DNA of 64,000 nt from the NCBI GenBank assembly GCA_034406715.1, contig CP137881.1, positions 248,001 to 312,000 on the forward strand, in the 5' to 3' direction. Position numbers and translations under genes: made by a program. Within the stretch, counting starts at the first letter, position 1; each line of letters opens with the position of its first letter. Below are positions 22,019-34,050 of the stretch, piece after piece. This DNA comes from Rhodotorula mucilaginosa. Taxonomy: Eukaryota > Basidiomycota > Microbotryomycetes > Sporidiobolales > Sporidiobolaceae. The notes beneath the pieces were generated by a model. That model saw nothing but the letters and a program-made list of their open reading frames with translations. It was not told the DNA's origin and searched no databases.

Positions 22019-25000
22019 TCACATCGCCTGGACGCCTGCGGCCGGAGCTGTTTCCCGAGGCTGCCCGCCAGACGTCAGGCGAGCGTAAGCGGCGTTGAAG
22101 GTTTCGCGCAAAAGCCGAGCATCCTCGTAGACAACCTATGGGTAAGAGGGAGCGGGTGAGCGGATTGCTACGGTCGAGGAAATGGAGCCAAACTCACGCT
22201 TCCTTCCTCGTTCTGTGACCGGCGAACCAATCGCATCAGTCTCGCTGCCCCTAGCGAACCGAGAGACAAGCCGGAGACTCACGTAAGTCATGGCGTTGTC
22301 GAGCATGAGGTGGATGTCGGCGGCAAAGACTTCAGTATTCGGGTACGTTCCGTTGTTGACCTTCTTTTTGATCTCCTTCAAGCTCTGTAGGGGTCAGAAT
22401 AAAGATCAGCAGCCGTCTTGATGAAGGCACTCGGTCAGTAGTCGACGTACGATTGGCCGATGAATGAGCTGGTAATAGTCGGGGTAGTCTCGCCGGTCTG
22501 GCAGTTCGTTGAAGAGCTGCGAGGAGGACGAGCCGGGTCAGTGTGGCCCACAAGGCAGGCGCGAAGGAGCCGTCAAAGACTCACGCCAGCGCATTGGTGA
22601 CCCATCGTAGGCTGATAAGATCTACGTCAGCGAACCGGACAGGCATATGCGACAAGGGTTCGCCCAGGAAAAGGAGACGCACATTGTCCAGATTCTCCAT
22701 CTCGGTCAAAAGCTCCTCGAAGCACGCACGCAGCTTTTCCTGGTGAGGCGAAAGCTGTACCTTCCTGCGCTTGCCGCCGCTCGCCCGCGATGCGTCGTCA
22801 TCGCCGTTGACCGACGGCGTCCCGGCACCACTTTGCCGCCCCCGTTTGAGACGTTTCCGCCCGTCGCCGTCTTCCGACTCGCTCGGTAGCGCGTCGTCGA
22901 AGGCGTAACGAGGCGCGTTCTCCGTCACCGCCCTACGCTTGCCCCGCTTCTTTTCCGAGTCGTCGTCTTCTTCTTCTTCGAGCGCGTGCAGCCACTGCTC
23001 CTCGCTCATGCCGTCGTCGTACTGGACCTGCGTGCGGTTGCGCCGGGCGCCTTCACGACTCTCGTCCTCCGGTTCGAGTTTCGGGTGGTCCATGCGGTAC
23101 ACGTGCGGCAGCTCCCACTCTTGGATCAGCCGCTCCGGCAATTTGCCAGTGTTGCCTGCTGCCGCCCACGCCGCCTCTTCCGCCGCACGTCGATCGCGGT
23201 CCATTTGAGCGAACAGGACCCGCTCCTCTTCAGTGCGGGCGATCGCCTCGTTGAGCATGTCGGCTTCGTCGGCGTCGTCGGCGTCTTCCGGCTCGCCGTC
23301 CTCGGCCTCGAGCAGAGCACGCAAGAAGGCGTCGCGCTCCTCTGCGGTCGACTTGTTGTCGTAGCGACCGGCCTGAATGATCTTCTTGTCCATCTCGATC
23401 TTGCGCGCGGCGCCGGCCATGACATGCTCTTCCACCGACCGTTCCGTGACGAGACGGAGGATGCGGACCTCCTTCTTCTGACCGATACGGTGCGCGCGAT
23501 CTTGAGCTTGGAGATCCTGATGCGGGTTCCAGTCGGAATCGAAGATGATGACGGTGTCGGCCGTCTGCAGATTCAGTCCGAGACCACCGGCGCGGGTTGA
23601 GAGAATGAAGATAGGGTATTTCGAGTTCGGGTCGTTGAAGAGCTTGAGAAGGGTCGAGCGGTCCTCGTGCTTTGTCGTGCCGTCCAGCCGCAAGTGTTCG
23701 ATGCGGCGGAAGTTCAGGTAGTCCTCGAAGATCGTCATGACGGTCTGTGTGCGCGCCAGGCATCATTGCGTAACATCAGCGGGTGCGGGCTCGTAGTGGG
23801 CAGTGGGTGTCGAGCGAGCGCCACATACAGTCATCTGGAAGAACATGAGAACGCGATGACCAGTGGCGAAGAGCTTTGGCAGGATGCGGTCGAGGAGCTC
23901 AAACTTGCCGGCAACGCGGTACAGCGTCGCATCGTTCGCGCCGGTCGGGTCGATGGAGCGCTCGACCGCCTCGAAGCAGAACGGGTGGTTGCAGATCTGT
24001 AGAAGCCATCAATCAGGGTCAGTATCGCCCCGAGATAGAAAAGGCTGGGATGGGGGCGCCCACCTTGCGCAGTTGCATGATCTGGTTCTGCAAGCCGCGG
24101 ATACCGGTGGCCTTCTTCGTGTCGGTCGGTCCATCGGTGAAGATCATTCCGTGCTCCTTGATCTGCTTGGTGAGCTTGACCTGCAGCGAACTCATCTTGC
24201 ACTTGATGACCCGCTCGACCTTGTCGGGGAGGTCCGACTCGACGTCCTTCTTCAATCGTCGGAGCAAGAACGGCCGGAGCACCTTGTGCAGACGACGAAT
24301 GACGAGCAGCGACTCTTCTTCGTTCAGCTCGATCTTGTCTTGGCCACCGGTGTTGGCGAAGGGCGCATTGAACCACTCGTCGAAGCTCTTCACCGAGCCG
24401 AAGATTTTCGGGAGTACAAAGTTGAGCAGTGCCCACAGCTCCGGCAGGTTGTTCTGCAGGTACAGTGGACGGTCAGTCGTGCTCGATGTACAGGGTGGAG
24501 TGGAGAGTCGCTAACCTGTAGCGGCGTGCCGGTCAAGATGAGACGGTACCTCGACGAGTAGTGCTGCGTCAGCGTCAACGACAGACGACTTTGCGTGTTC
24601 TTCATGCGGTGTCCTTCGTCGATGATCATGTGGAGCCACTTGATCTTGGAGAGCAACGGTCGATCCTTGATGATGTACTCGTACGTGGTCAAGAGGACCT
24701 GGAAATTGCCCTGCCGGATCTCGGCCTGCGCGTTCTTGCGCTGTGCGGGCGTGCCCTTGTACGAGACGACGCGAACCGACGGCGCCCATTTCTCAAACTC
24801 GGAGATCCAGTTCGGCATCGTCGAGAGCGGGACGATGACGAGGTACGGCCCGGGTTGCTTCTTGGTCTCGATGAGGTAGGTGATGAGCGAGAGCGTCTGG
24901 ATCGTCTTGCCGAGACCCATCTCGTCGGCGAGGATGCCGTTGACGTGGTTGTTGTACAGCGACACCATCCATTCGAGACCGCGCAGCTGGTAGCCCTTTA

Positions 25001-26794
25001 GTTCGCCGCCGACCAGGATCGATGGCTGCTTCGTGATGGTCTCCTTGACGCGGTGCGCGACGTTGTAGTAGTCGACCTTGTCCTTGGTCTCCTCCGCAAA
25101 GACGGGGACCGCTCCGAAGCGACTCTCGTCGACGGCTTCGGTCGAGGCCGGCTTCTCCTCCTCGTCAGCGGTTCCGTCTGCAGCCTGCACCTCTGCCCGA
25201 GCTTCCTGCTGCTGCGCCGACACGGCAGCCGCGAGCGAGTCGAGGAACGAGTCGGTCTGGCGCAGAAGATGAGTGATACGTGTATCCTTGGCCGTGTCGA
25301 TGAGCTTGAGGTAACCTTCTTCGTCGTCGGCGCGCAGGGCCTTGAGACGCTCTTTCGAGACGCGCTCCACCCGCTTCTGCTCCTCTCGCTCGGCGTCGAC
25401 GTGGAACTTGAGCAAAGCTTTGCCGAGCTTCTGGAACTTGACGTCGTGCGTGCGGTGCGCGATCAAGAGATTCCTGCCGTGCTCCGTGATCTCGGCGAGG
25501 TGGTCGAGGTGCTTCTGCTTGGCCCGACGTTCCCGCTCCTGCTTCTGTCGCTTCTCAATGCCTTCGATGGCAGTGGCGTCCCGCAAAGTCGGTTTCCGCG
25601 ACCTTCGGAACAGAGACCGGTCGAGGGGCAGGGACAGAGAACACGCCGGACGCATGCTCTGCACGACCTGTTCGCGGAGCGCCCGTTGACGCTCGACCAG
25701 GTTCAACGACTTGATCTCGATGAGTGTGCGGATCTTTTGCGAAGCGAGAGAGGGAGCGAACTCGGCCGGCGCGCCCGGCGCGATCGCAGGCAAGGCGTTC
25801 TGTCCGAGGTTGGAGGGGAGCTGCTCGAGTTCCCGCCGGCGCTGGTGGATACGGGCCTCGATGAACCGGTTGCGTTCGTCGATGATCGTTTGCGGGTCGA
25901 GGCCGGCGGGAAGGAGAGTCGGCACGAGGAGCGCGTCTTGGGTTCGCCCGCCTTGGTAGGATCGGAGGACTTCTCGCGGCGTAGCAAACGCGTTGTACGG
26001 GTAGACCAGCGATTCGACATCTTCGACCGTCTCGACGCCGCCTTCGCTGGCGAGAGCCTTGGCGCGGGCTGCTGCGACGGCTTCCGGGTCGAGTTCGTCG
26101 CCTTTGAGCGCGTCCTGTCCCTCTACAAGAGAGTCGACGTATTTCAGCGCGTCGGACGGGCTAGCCAGCGCAGCCTGCAGAATGGCGGGGAGGGGCTGGT
26201 TGCGAGCCAGGAGCCGGAAGGCGACCACTTGACATTTGAGGGCAGCGACCTGCTCCGGCGTGAACGGGACCGTGGTCGGAGAGATAGTCGGGGTGTACGG
26301 GTCGGCAGTGGCGGGAGAGGCGCCGGCTGCGACCGGAACCGGTGCCGAAAGGGCCGCGGCGGCGGGTGTCGCGGCGGGTTTGGCAGGGACGCCGTTGGCG
26401 ACGGCGGACGCTTCGGCGACAGCGCCTGTGCGAGGGGACTTGTCAGACTCTGCGCGTCGATGCTTGACCGAACCGCGCCGTTCGTGCGCACCTTGGGCGC
26501 GCTGTCGCTGGGCCTGGACAGCGAGGATGATCCCGGTGAGGTTGGCGAGTTCAGGCGAAGTGTCGGTTGTAGCGCCGTCCGCTTTGAGCTGCTGCACGCG
26601 TGCTGTTTCGGAGGGCCGACAGAGCGAGATGTTTGCCGTCGAGGGCACGGTGAGTATGCGCGTGATTGCGGCAGCGACAACAAGCCGTCGAGGGGACAGG
26701 TCCGCTCACCGATGACTCGGCGCAAGTGCTCGCTCGTGAGTGCGACCGGCGCGTTGGGTGGCTCGGACCCTGGCGGTCCGGCTGGGCTCGCCAT
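22019..26794 (-). CDS. STH1: SNF2-family chromatin-remodelling ATPase (Sth1/Snf2)
   Basis: Catalytic subunit of a SWI/SNF or RSC-type remodeller; the protein is about 1,400 residues. Starts [13 protein letters not shown]. Domains in order: QLQ ([20 protein letters not shown], about residue 140), HSA ([20 protein letters not shown], about 360-430), DEAD-like ATPase lobe with [11 protein letters not shown] and DEGHRMKN, helicase C lobe with [18 protein letters not shown] and [11 protein letters not shown], SnAC-like segment ([19 protein letters not shown]), a basic linker ([11 protein letters not shown]) and a C-terminal bromodomain ([39 protein letters not shown]). Stop TGA at 22019-22021. Whether it is Sth1 or Snf2 cannot be settled without a tree; bromodomain and HSA fit both. 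It is divergent from the next gene across 175 bp. Confidence 0.93.
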
Positions 26795-26969
26795 GTCGGC
26801 AGAGAGCGACGCGCGCGCTGTCTGGCTGTTTGCCTGTCTTTGGGCGGCGACACGGTTGGCGTTCGCGCGGCGACGAGTCGGCGGGTCTCGCTTTGCGCCT
26901 CCCCTCCAACAGTTTCCCTCTGCTCTCCTCTCGACGAGACCAACTCTGGGGATCACTTGACAACAACGG
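26795..26969. promoter_or_regulatory. Divergent promoter STH1 / 26970 gene
   Basis: Only 175 bp separate the two divergent start codons, so both genes very likely share this promoter region. I recognise no specific factor site. Confidence 0.4.
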
Positions 26970-28644
26970 ATGGCCGTGACAAGGAGAAGCCAGAGGCGTA
27001 CTTCCCAAGCTCCGCCTCAGGATCCGTCGCCTGCGCCCGCTGCCGACCCTGCCAACTCTGTGCCAGCCGCCTCTCCCGATGTTGCGGCCTCGCTACCGTC
27101 TCATCCGCCTCCCCCTCGCAAACGGCCCCGAACGAGTGCCGCTGCGGCGAATAAGGATGCGAGCGGTGCAGCAAGTGCGGGCCCGTCGAGCGACACCGCA
27201 ACAGTCCACCCGTCGTTGATGACGTTAAATCCGGAGACGCAGCAGATCGACACCGCCGCACCCGCTGCGCCATCGCCACCGTTGCCCTCACGCATTCCGG
27301 CTCAACGCAAGCCGCCGAAGAGGAGGATACCGTCGTCCGATGCTGAAGAGGAAGAAGAGCGGGTCGTCTTCGCCCCACCTCCCGAGGCCACCAACCCGCC
27401 GCCAGAGCCCGGCAATGCGGTCCTCTCCGTGGCCCTGGACCCCGTCGACACTTACAGCGCACCGGAGCCATCTGCTCCCGCCGTACCGAGGCCTCTCGAT
27501 CAAGTAGGGACCGAGGTTGATCGCGACTCGTCTTCGGCCATACCGCTGGCGAGTCCGCAGGACGCTCCCGGCCCGACAAAGACGCCACAGCCCGTTACGA
27601 GTCTGCAGGCCGCTACGCCGCTGGGTGTACAATCGGGTCGCGCCCCGGCGGGAGGGGACGATTCGATGGGTGCGACTCCCGTGCCCGTCGGCGAGACGAT
27701 CGGCACGCCCGTTGCGGCGAACCTACCGCTGCCCGCCGCAGACCAGGACCTGCACGCAGCCACCAGCAAGGAGGTGAGCGAAGAGACAGTCTCGACGGAA
27801 CAGCAAGCAGCAGGCACGACCTCGGCAGGCGCGAGTAGCGGTTCCATCGCGCAGCCTTCGCCCAAGCCAGGGCAGAGCCCCGCGGGCAAGCCGCCCGTGC
27901 CAAAACCCAACGCAGCACGCAACCCGCTTAACAAGATCCGTTCGTCCAAGATCGCTCCGGGCGCACCAAAACCGTCTTCCGCGGGCCTGAAACCGACCAA
28001 GTCGGGCGCGTTCAATATCCTCGAAGTCCTGCAGCCCACGGTTGGTCTCCTTCACGCCTTGATTCGATGGGCCCGGCGCAGCCTTGCTGACGTCCCTCGG
28101 AGCGCTTGCAGGCGCCCGCCAAACCAAAGCCCGAACAGCCTGTGGAGGCGCGGACAGCTCCGCCGTGAGTGTCTTGGGTGCCGCTGACCCGCGAGTCGCC
28201 AAGCTAAGTTGCTTTGATTCTCGCGCAGATCTTTGATGCCTACACAGGCTGAGAAGGAGGCAGAGGCGAAATTGATGGCGGCGGCCAGGATTCGCGAGCG
28301 TTTGGCAAGATCCGATGCAGATGTGCGTGCTTCGTTCTTCCTCGCGCCAAACGTTCTCTGTTGACCCCCCTCTTCTGGCGTGCAGTCTACTTCGTTTGAT
28401 CTTCTGACGCAGAACTACGGCATCATGCGCTTCGAGGTGAGTGCTCGACAGCTTTCTCTCGCTTCCGGCTTCGAAACTCACATCGTCACACACGCAGGAC
28501 GAATTCCGCGAGAAAGTTCGGCGCCAGCATGTTGAGGAGAACAACAAGTACTCTGGCAAGCACGGCCTTCCGCGCTTGACGACCTTCGGCAGCGTCTTTA
28601 GTCTCTTCCCCAGATCGACTGGCGAAGGGTACGAAGCGCCCTGA
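26970..28644 (+). CDS. Unidentified Pro/Ala-rich disordered protein
   Basis: Not recognised. The first exon (MAVTRRSQRRTSQAPP...) codes about 350 residues of mostly disordered sequence rich in Pro, Ala, Ser and Thr, with a basic patch RKRPRTSAAA that could be a nuclear signal and an acidic SDAEEEEE run. A short ordered part begins SGAFNILEVLQPT, then three or four small exons give LMPTQAEKEAEAKLMAAARI, STSFDLLTQNYGIMRFE, DEFREKVRRQHVEENNKYSG and the tail TTFGSVFSLFPRSTGEGYEA, stop 28642-28644. The conserved part is probably the C-terminal 100 residues. The pairing with STH1 suggests a nuclear role, but only weakly. Confidence 0.65.
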
Positions 28645-28925
28645 GCCTAGTTCTCACATATTGTACAGTCATCTGTGTTTCAGTGATCGCCACGTGTTGT
28701 CGCATACTTGTCCTGCAGCGTCTCTTGTCCGTTCACACCTCGCTCTCCCTTGGACAAGTCCCACAATTCGGCGTCGGCTGGAGAGAGATGCTCGTGAAGT
28801 TTGGTCTGCGAAGCACGAGCCTTTGCCAGTTGGATTTTGAGCGACTCTTGGGTAAACAGGTAGCTGGAAAAGGGGCGGCGGCATGAGCAAGAGCCGCCGG
28901 ATAGCGCAGTCTGCAGCGGAAACTC

Positions 28926-29363
28926 TTAGGAAAATTGGACCGACCCGACGATGGACCCCGTCAGGATACCCGAAAGTAGGCTGGCGCGAGGTGCACATGT
29001 CCTTGTCAGCGTGAATGAACTGTACAACGACGCCCTAAGCGCGGGTGTTCGAGGCGGGGCTGCTAGCAGCTTACCCAATGTTCCGCGACTGTCGAAGCAT
29101 CCGCGTCGAGATGAAGCCGCCAAGGAATCCAGCGCATGTTCCGGCCGCGATGCCTGTATGGCATAACTTGGCTGGTTCAGTTCTCTCGCTGCAACAGCTG
29201 ATCACTACCCGGCCTCCCAGATGACCGACTCGATCCCGAGGTGGGGGGCGGAGTCGACGGTCGAGGACTCACCATCGATCTGAGCACGACGATTGGCTGC
29301 GCCGACCTCCTCGATTGTCAATCGCAGGGGGTCCTGGCCCGTCGATGCTTGGTCGGCAGACAT
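28926..29363 (-). CDS. 74-residue glycine-zipper membrane protein
   Basis: Three small exons join exactly in phase: 29273-29363 (MSADQASTGQDPLRLTIEEV...), 29075-29153 and 28926-28980, with GTGAGT and GTAAGC donors. The result is a 30-residue polar head and two hydrophobic Gly-rich segments, GIAAGTCAGFLGGFIS and LLSGILTGSIVGSVQFS, separated by the basic loop TRMLRQSRN. The GxxxG spacing suggests a helical hairpin, as in small mitochondrial inner-membrane or ER proteins; location and partners are inference. No family name is recognised. Each exon is too short to be noticed alone, but three phase-correct junctions with consensus splice sites make the model likely. Confidence 0.65.
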
Positions 29364-29607
29364 GGGGCGGTGATGCTGATGAAGGCTCGGGTGAGAAGGC
29401 AGTGACTGGGCCGAGGTGGCAGCGACGGGCGCAGAGAGCCGTCGAGAGGGAGAGTCGCTAGTGTACGAGTATGTCGTTTGGGAGTGTGCACTGCTCGGAT
29501 CGACGGGTGAAGAGCTGTGTTCGCCTTGATGTAATTGCAGTGATGAAAAGGTGTCAAGACGTCAAACGGCGATCTCGAGCCTCTTGACTTCTCGCACGAC
29601 CGGGAGC

Positions 29608-32160
29608 ATGGACGAGCTGACCGGCTTGCCGCTTGCTTTCGGCAAAAAGGCTGCACCAAAGAAGCAGGTCGACTCGCAGCGACTGCACACCACGAAGCGT
29701 GCCAGCCCTCCCCTCGCCCTTGCGGTAAGCGACTCGCGCCGACCTTGGAACTTCGCTCCTTGCAGTACGCGGCTGACATCCGATTACTACAGCCTCAAAA
29801 TGAGCAAGTCGGGGCCGGTGCCGCCGATTCGACGACAGCGGCATCTGCTGCGGAGGAATCGGCAGCGCAGGGGACCGCGGTCCAGGCGAGGGACGGAGCA
29901 GACGACGCTGGCTCTGACGACTCCGCCTTGCCCACTACCCACGAAGTCGTCATGAAAGACCATACCAAGGTGGGCAACGCGCGCATTCCTGGTGAGAGCG
30001 AGGGCCGGAAAACCGCTCACGTACCCAGTTGCGAACAACAGACTGTGTCGGCCCTCTCGATCGACCCTGCAGGCGCTCGAGTCGTCTCCGGTTCGTACGA
30101 CTACGACTGCAAGCTCTGGGACTTTGGCGGGATGAATGCCAACTTCAAGCCATTCCGGAGTTTTGAATGCAAACCTGGTCATCAGGTGCGTGCTCTTCCG
30201 TCATTCGCTCTGGACGCGCTTCACTGAACCTCCGAGCTCTGCCAGGTGCTCGATGTACAGTTCTCCATCACCGGAGACTCTTTCCTTGCGGCGACCGGTT
30301 CCACCCAAGTGAAACTGTACGATCGCGACGGCGCCGAAAAGTAAGCCGGTCTCTGTCTTTGTCGGGGAACCCCTCGAGGCCGCACTGATCATACTCCATT
30401 ACAGGTGGGAGTACAACAAGGGGGACATGTACATCCGCGACCTGCGGAATACAGAGTACGTCTTTCCTCTGCGGCGGCTCGTTGGTCGAGTTGCGGCTGA
30501 CCTGGGTCCTCCTCTTGTTCGTCCTCGCCACCGCAGCGGCCACGTTGCCGCGGTCACGGCAGTCGCCTGGCACCCGAAGGACAGCTCGTTATTCCTTACG
30601 GCCTCGGCCGACAGCAGTCTGCGAATCTGGGAGTTGGACAACCGCCGGAAAAGCAAATCGGTCATCGTCGTTCGGAGTAAGGAACGGGGCGGCAAGACGA
30701 AAGTGACGGCGTGTGCGTGGAGTCCTGATGGCAGGAGCATCGCAGCAGGTGAGCCTTCCGTATGATGGCACTGTGCTTGAGGTCGGAGCTCACACGCTTG
30801 CACTGTCTCGGCAGCGTGCGAAGACGGCGCAATACACGTCTGGTCAGCGACCGGTAACTTTTCGCGCCCTACCCTCGTGCGTGCCGGTGCATTACACCTC
30901 TCCCTCTTTGATCAGCTCATTGACGTACTTCGGAGCAGACACGCGAGGGTGCCCACGAGAAGGGGACCGTCACGAGTTCGATCGCGTATTCGCCCAACGG
31001 AACACAGCTCGCAACTCGCGGCGGGGATGGAACCGTTAAGCGTACGGAATTCCCCCCTCTGTATATGCACGATATGGTTCTCGTATGCTGACTATGCGTG
31101 CTCTTGCGATCAGTGTGGAACGCAAAGAATCTCAAGAAGCCGATCGCGACTGCCTCGTCTTTGCCATCTCTGAATCAGGAGACGAACGTGACGTTCTCGC
31201 CAAGCGGCGATTACGTATTGACGGGTACGGCCGGTATGAAGGCAGGAGTACTCTCTGGTGGCGGCGAAGAAGAGAGAGCAAACGAATTGGCCTCTACCGG
31301 CGGGATCGGCGCCGGCCAGCTCGTCGTCCTTTCCTCTCACGACCTCCGCATCGTCAAGAAGATCGGTAGGTACCCGGGTTCTGACCTCCGAAAAGTCTTG
31401 ACGCTAACCTGGCTTCGGTGCGTAGCCATATCGCCTTTTTCTGTCGTCCGCGTCCTGTGGCATCCGAAAATCAATCAGGTCCGTTGCTGTCAACATGCAG
31501 CGGCAGAGCAGACGACGCTGACTTTCTCGTCCGCGACCGCAGATCCTGACGGGCTCGGCAGACGGATCGATCCATGTGTTGTACTCGCCGGAATCGGCCG
31601 TCAAGGGGGTGACCATGGCGATAACGAAAGCTCCGAAGGCGCGCGCAATCGACGATTTCGGCTCGGGTGGCGCAGCACATGCTACAATCATTGCTCCGCA
31701 CTCTCTCCCGATGTTCAAGGAGGATGGAGCGGTAGGGACCAGCGCCGGTGGGCGAGGCACGAAGCGTAGGAGGGAGAAGGAGCGACACGATCCGCAGAAG
31801 ACGCTCAAGCCAAGTGCGCCCATGCCGGCCTTGCCAGGCATGCTGGACTTTGCTGACGTTCTTGCTCTATCGCAGTGCCTCCTGTCGTTGGTCCTGGTCG
31901 GGGAGGAAGGATCGGCGCGGCGGCGACTCAGCATGTCGTCCAGAATTTGTTGCGGAACGAGATGCGCGATCAGGATGTAAGCGATCCCTATGTTTGTTGG
32001 TTACGTTCAGGACTGACATGTTCCCTGTATGCAGCCTCGAGAAGCGCTGCTCAAGTATGCGACGCAGGATCCCGGCGAGAATACGTGGACCAAGGCGTGG
32101 GCGGCGTCGCAACCGAAGCCGGTCTTTGACACACGGCCGGAATCGGATGAGGAGCAGTAA
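29608..32160 (+). CDS. WDR70: WDR70-type WD40 protein
   Basis: Starts MDELTGLPLAFGKKAAPKKQ. WD40 repeats follow in the family's order: VSALSIDPAGARVVSGSYDY with LWDFGGMN, GHQ/VLDVQFSITGDSFLAATG, VTAVAWHPKDSSLFLTASAD with LRIWELDN, VTACAWSPDGRSIAA, and SSIAYSPNGTQLATRGGDGT with VKLWN. After the propeller come WHPKINQ/ILTGSADGSI, GRGGRIGAAATQHVVQNLL and PREALLKYATQDPGENTW, the diagnostic C-terminal block of WDR70, ending in DEEQ (TAA 32158-32160). WDR70 is nuclear and in fission yeast and human supports histone H2B ubiquitylation at DNA breaks. About nine short introns. It is the last host gene before the repeat island. Confidence 0.88.
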
Positions 32161-32477
32161 TCTGAGCATGCAAAGTGCCTTGCCATGCTGTAGGTGGAAA
32201 CATGTGGCAATCAACCCGTATATACTGAACTTGCGGACAAGTTTCGGAAGTGCTATCGTCAACGTCCTTCGCCGCACATCTTGATGGCGCGCTGGTCCCA
32301 ACTCATATCAGCTCTGATTACCGACCGCTGGTCCGCTGGTATTTAGGCTGTGCACGCACTAGTCTTGGACCTCCCCCGGCGCAGAGCCAGCGGCAGCAGG
32401 GCTGGGAAAGTCAGATCATACGGCTGGGTAGCAGCAGAAATGATTGTATACGTTAATTTTTGAACCCTTTCATCAAG

Positions 32478-32573
32478 GACCATTTGCCCGAGTGGTTAAG
32501 GGGACAGACTAGAATCAAGTTCTTGCCCATCTGTTACGCTATGCGTGCGCAGGTTCAAATCCTGCAGTGGTCG
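32478..32573 (+). tRNA. tRNA-Ser(AGA) with intron, left edge of the island
   Basis: All arms can be folded: acceptor GACCATT with AGTGGTC, D-arm CCC/GGG, anticodon stem ACAGA/TCTGT, a long variable arm (ACGC TAT GCGT) that marks a class II tRNA, and T-arm GCAGG/CCTGC. The anticodon AGA is at 32511-32513, and a 14-nt intron follows position 37 (about 32515-32528). A T8 run just after the gene fits a Pol III terminator. The gene reads towards the transposon island, as does its inverted partner at 55954-56049. Confidence 0.93.
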
Positions 32574-33179
32574 AATTTTTTTTGGTTACACAGCTGCGGT
32601 ACTTTTTTCCCCACTCCTGACACGAACTGGTTTGTATACGCCTACCACTGAGTTGCAACTAGGGAAGTGTGTACAGTTGCGCAGAGGAGGGGAGTTCACC
32701 GAAGCGACATATTTTGACTAGAAAGTTTCAAACAAATTCTTGCATTGGCGCTTTGGGCTGACAGTAGGGCCAGTGCAGCAGACACCTATGTCTACAAAGA
32801 GCAAATGTGGGAACTGGAGGGATCCTGGGATTGAGGATGTCAGTACATCCACCCGCCGCCATCAGGAAAGACTTTTGCTGCGTAGAGGGTATTGCAGATT
32901 GGTACAGGTACAGCTGTACAAGTGCGGGAGATCAAGGAAGTCCTCCAAGTGTCTCTCAGTCCGAATGACTGGATGGTGCTGCGCGGCAGGCACAGAAAGG
33001 GTCAGCGCGCACAGCCTGGCCAAGAAAAGTGTGTTCATGCTCACCAAGTCTCTGACCAGATTGCTGACCTGGGCCCGTGTCAAGAAGTGAGCAATATCAC
33101 TTTTGCAATTGTCACACATTCAGCACTGAGATAGTGTGTAGTTGAACTGTTGTCAGCATCCTTGCTGGCATCCTTGTCA

Positions 33180-33232
33180 GTGTGGTTGTCAGCGTGGTTA
33201 CTGACGTGGTTGTTAGCATGGTCGCTGTGGGG
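33180..33232. repeat. Imperfect 12-bp tandem repeat
   Basis: About four units of the form GTGGTTGTCAGC with changes such as GTGGTTACTGAC and GTGGTTGTTAGC. It lies in relic DNA and encodes nothing convincing. Confidence 0.6.
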
Positions 33233-33986
33233 ATAAACGGTGCATCTCGCCCTGCGCCTTCGACAGGTGGCTGGCCAGGTCATCCCAAGAACAATGTTGG
33301 GCAATCTTGAGGGCAGTTGCAGGTTTTTCCAGCAGCATGTGCAAAGCTAATAGCAACTGCGAGGGCACAATATCAAGTGTCTGGCATCTGCCCATGGCAG
33401 CAGCAAGACAACTGACAAGATGAAGCCAAGGGGTGTGGCGGGATGAGAAAAATTGTGCTGACTTGGCTCGCACACTCATGGGAGGGACTTAGCAAAATGT
33501 TGTTTCTTCTTGCTGCATCGTCTCAAGCTTGTGAGATTGGGACACTATCCACCACACCCGCCTCTTGCTCCATGAAAGTGCTTCTGACCCATCTGCCACT
33601 GGTGACACTTCAAAACAAGTAGGAAAGGCATTCTCAGGATATGCAGCCCAGCTAGGATAATCTAACTGATGAAGGTAGTAGGGCAATCTGAGCGAGTCTA
33701 TTCCTCTCCAGGATGTATCACTCCTGTATAATGTCTACCCAAATCTGCATTGGTGGAAGGGATCTGGATATCTTGTGAGCCTTGTGAGCCAGTGAAGGAA
33801 CCCACATTACAGTATAACATTTTTTGATCAGTGCTGTGTTGCTGCAAATCACCTTGCTTCAGCATGTCTCATGTGTGTAGCAGTAGACACACTTGACTTG
33901 CAGGGTTCAGGAAACGCCCCAAGAATGGGTCTATGCACAGTGTAGTCAATCGCTGCTTATTTGCGCACAGCCAGCCGGATGGAAGT

Positions 33987-34050
33987 GATAGATAGATGAT
34001 AAATCTTGTTTCAAGTCATATTGAGCTATAGCAAGCCCATGTTCAAACTA
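33987..34050 (-). mobile_element. LINE 3' tail relic
   Basis: On the minus strand it reads the conserved LINE end (ACATGGGCT, then GAGCT..AATATGACTTGAAAC) followed by ATCT repeats. It is diverged from the younger copies near 45.8 and 51.1 kb, mainly by C to T and G to A differences. Confidence 0.65.

Noticed and set aside
25053-26960. A 635-codon open frame on the plus strand
   Set aside because: Antisense shadow of the STH1/SNF2 gene, with no recognisable domain.
33080-33300. CRISPR-like or satellite array
   Set aside because: Units are only about 12 bp, imperfect and without spacers; the setting is eukaryotic.
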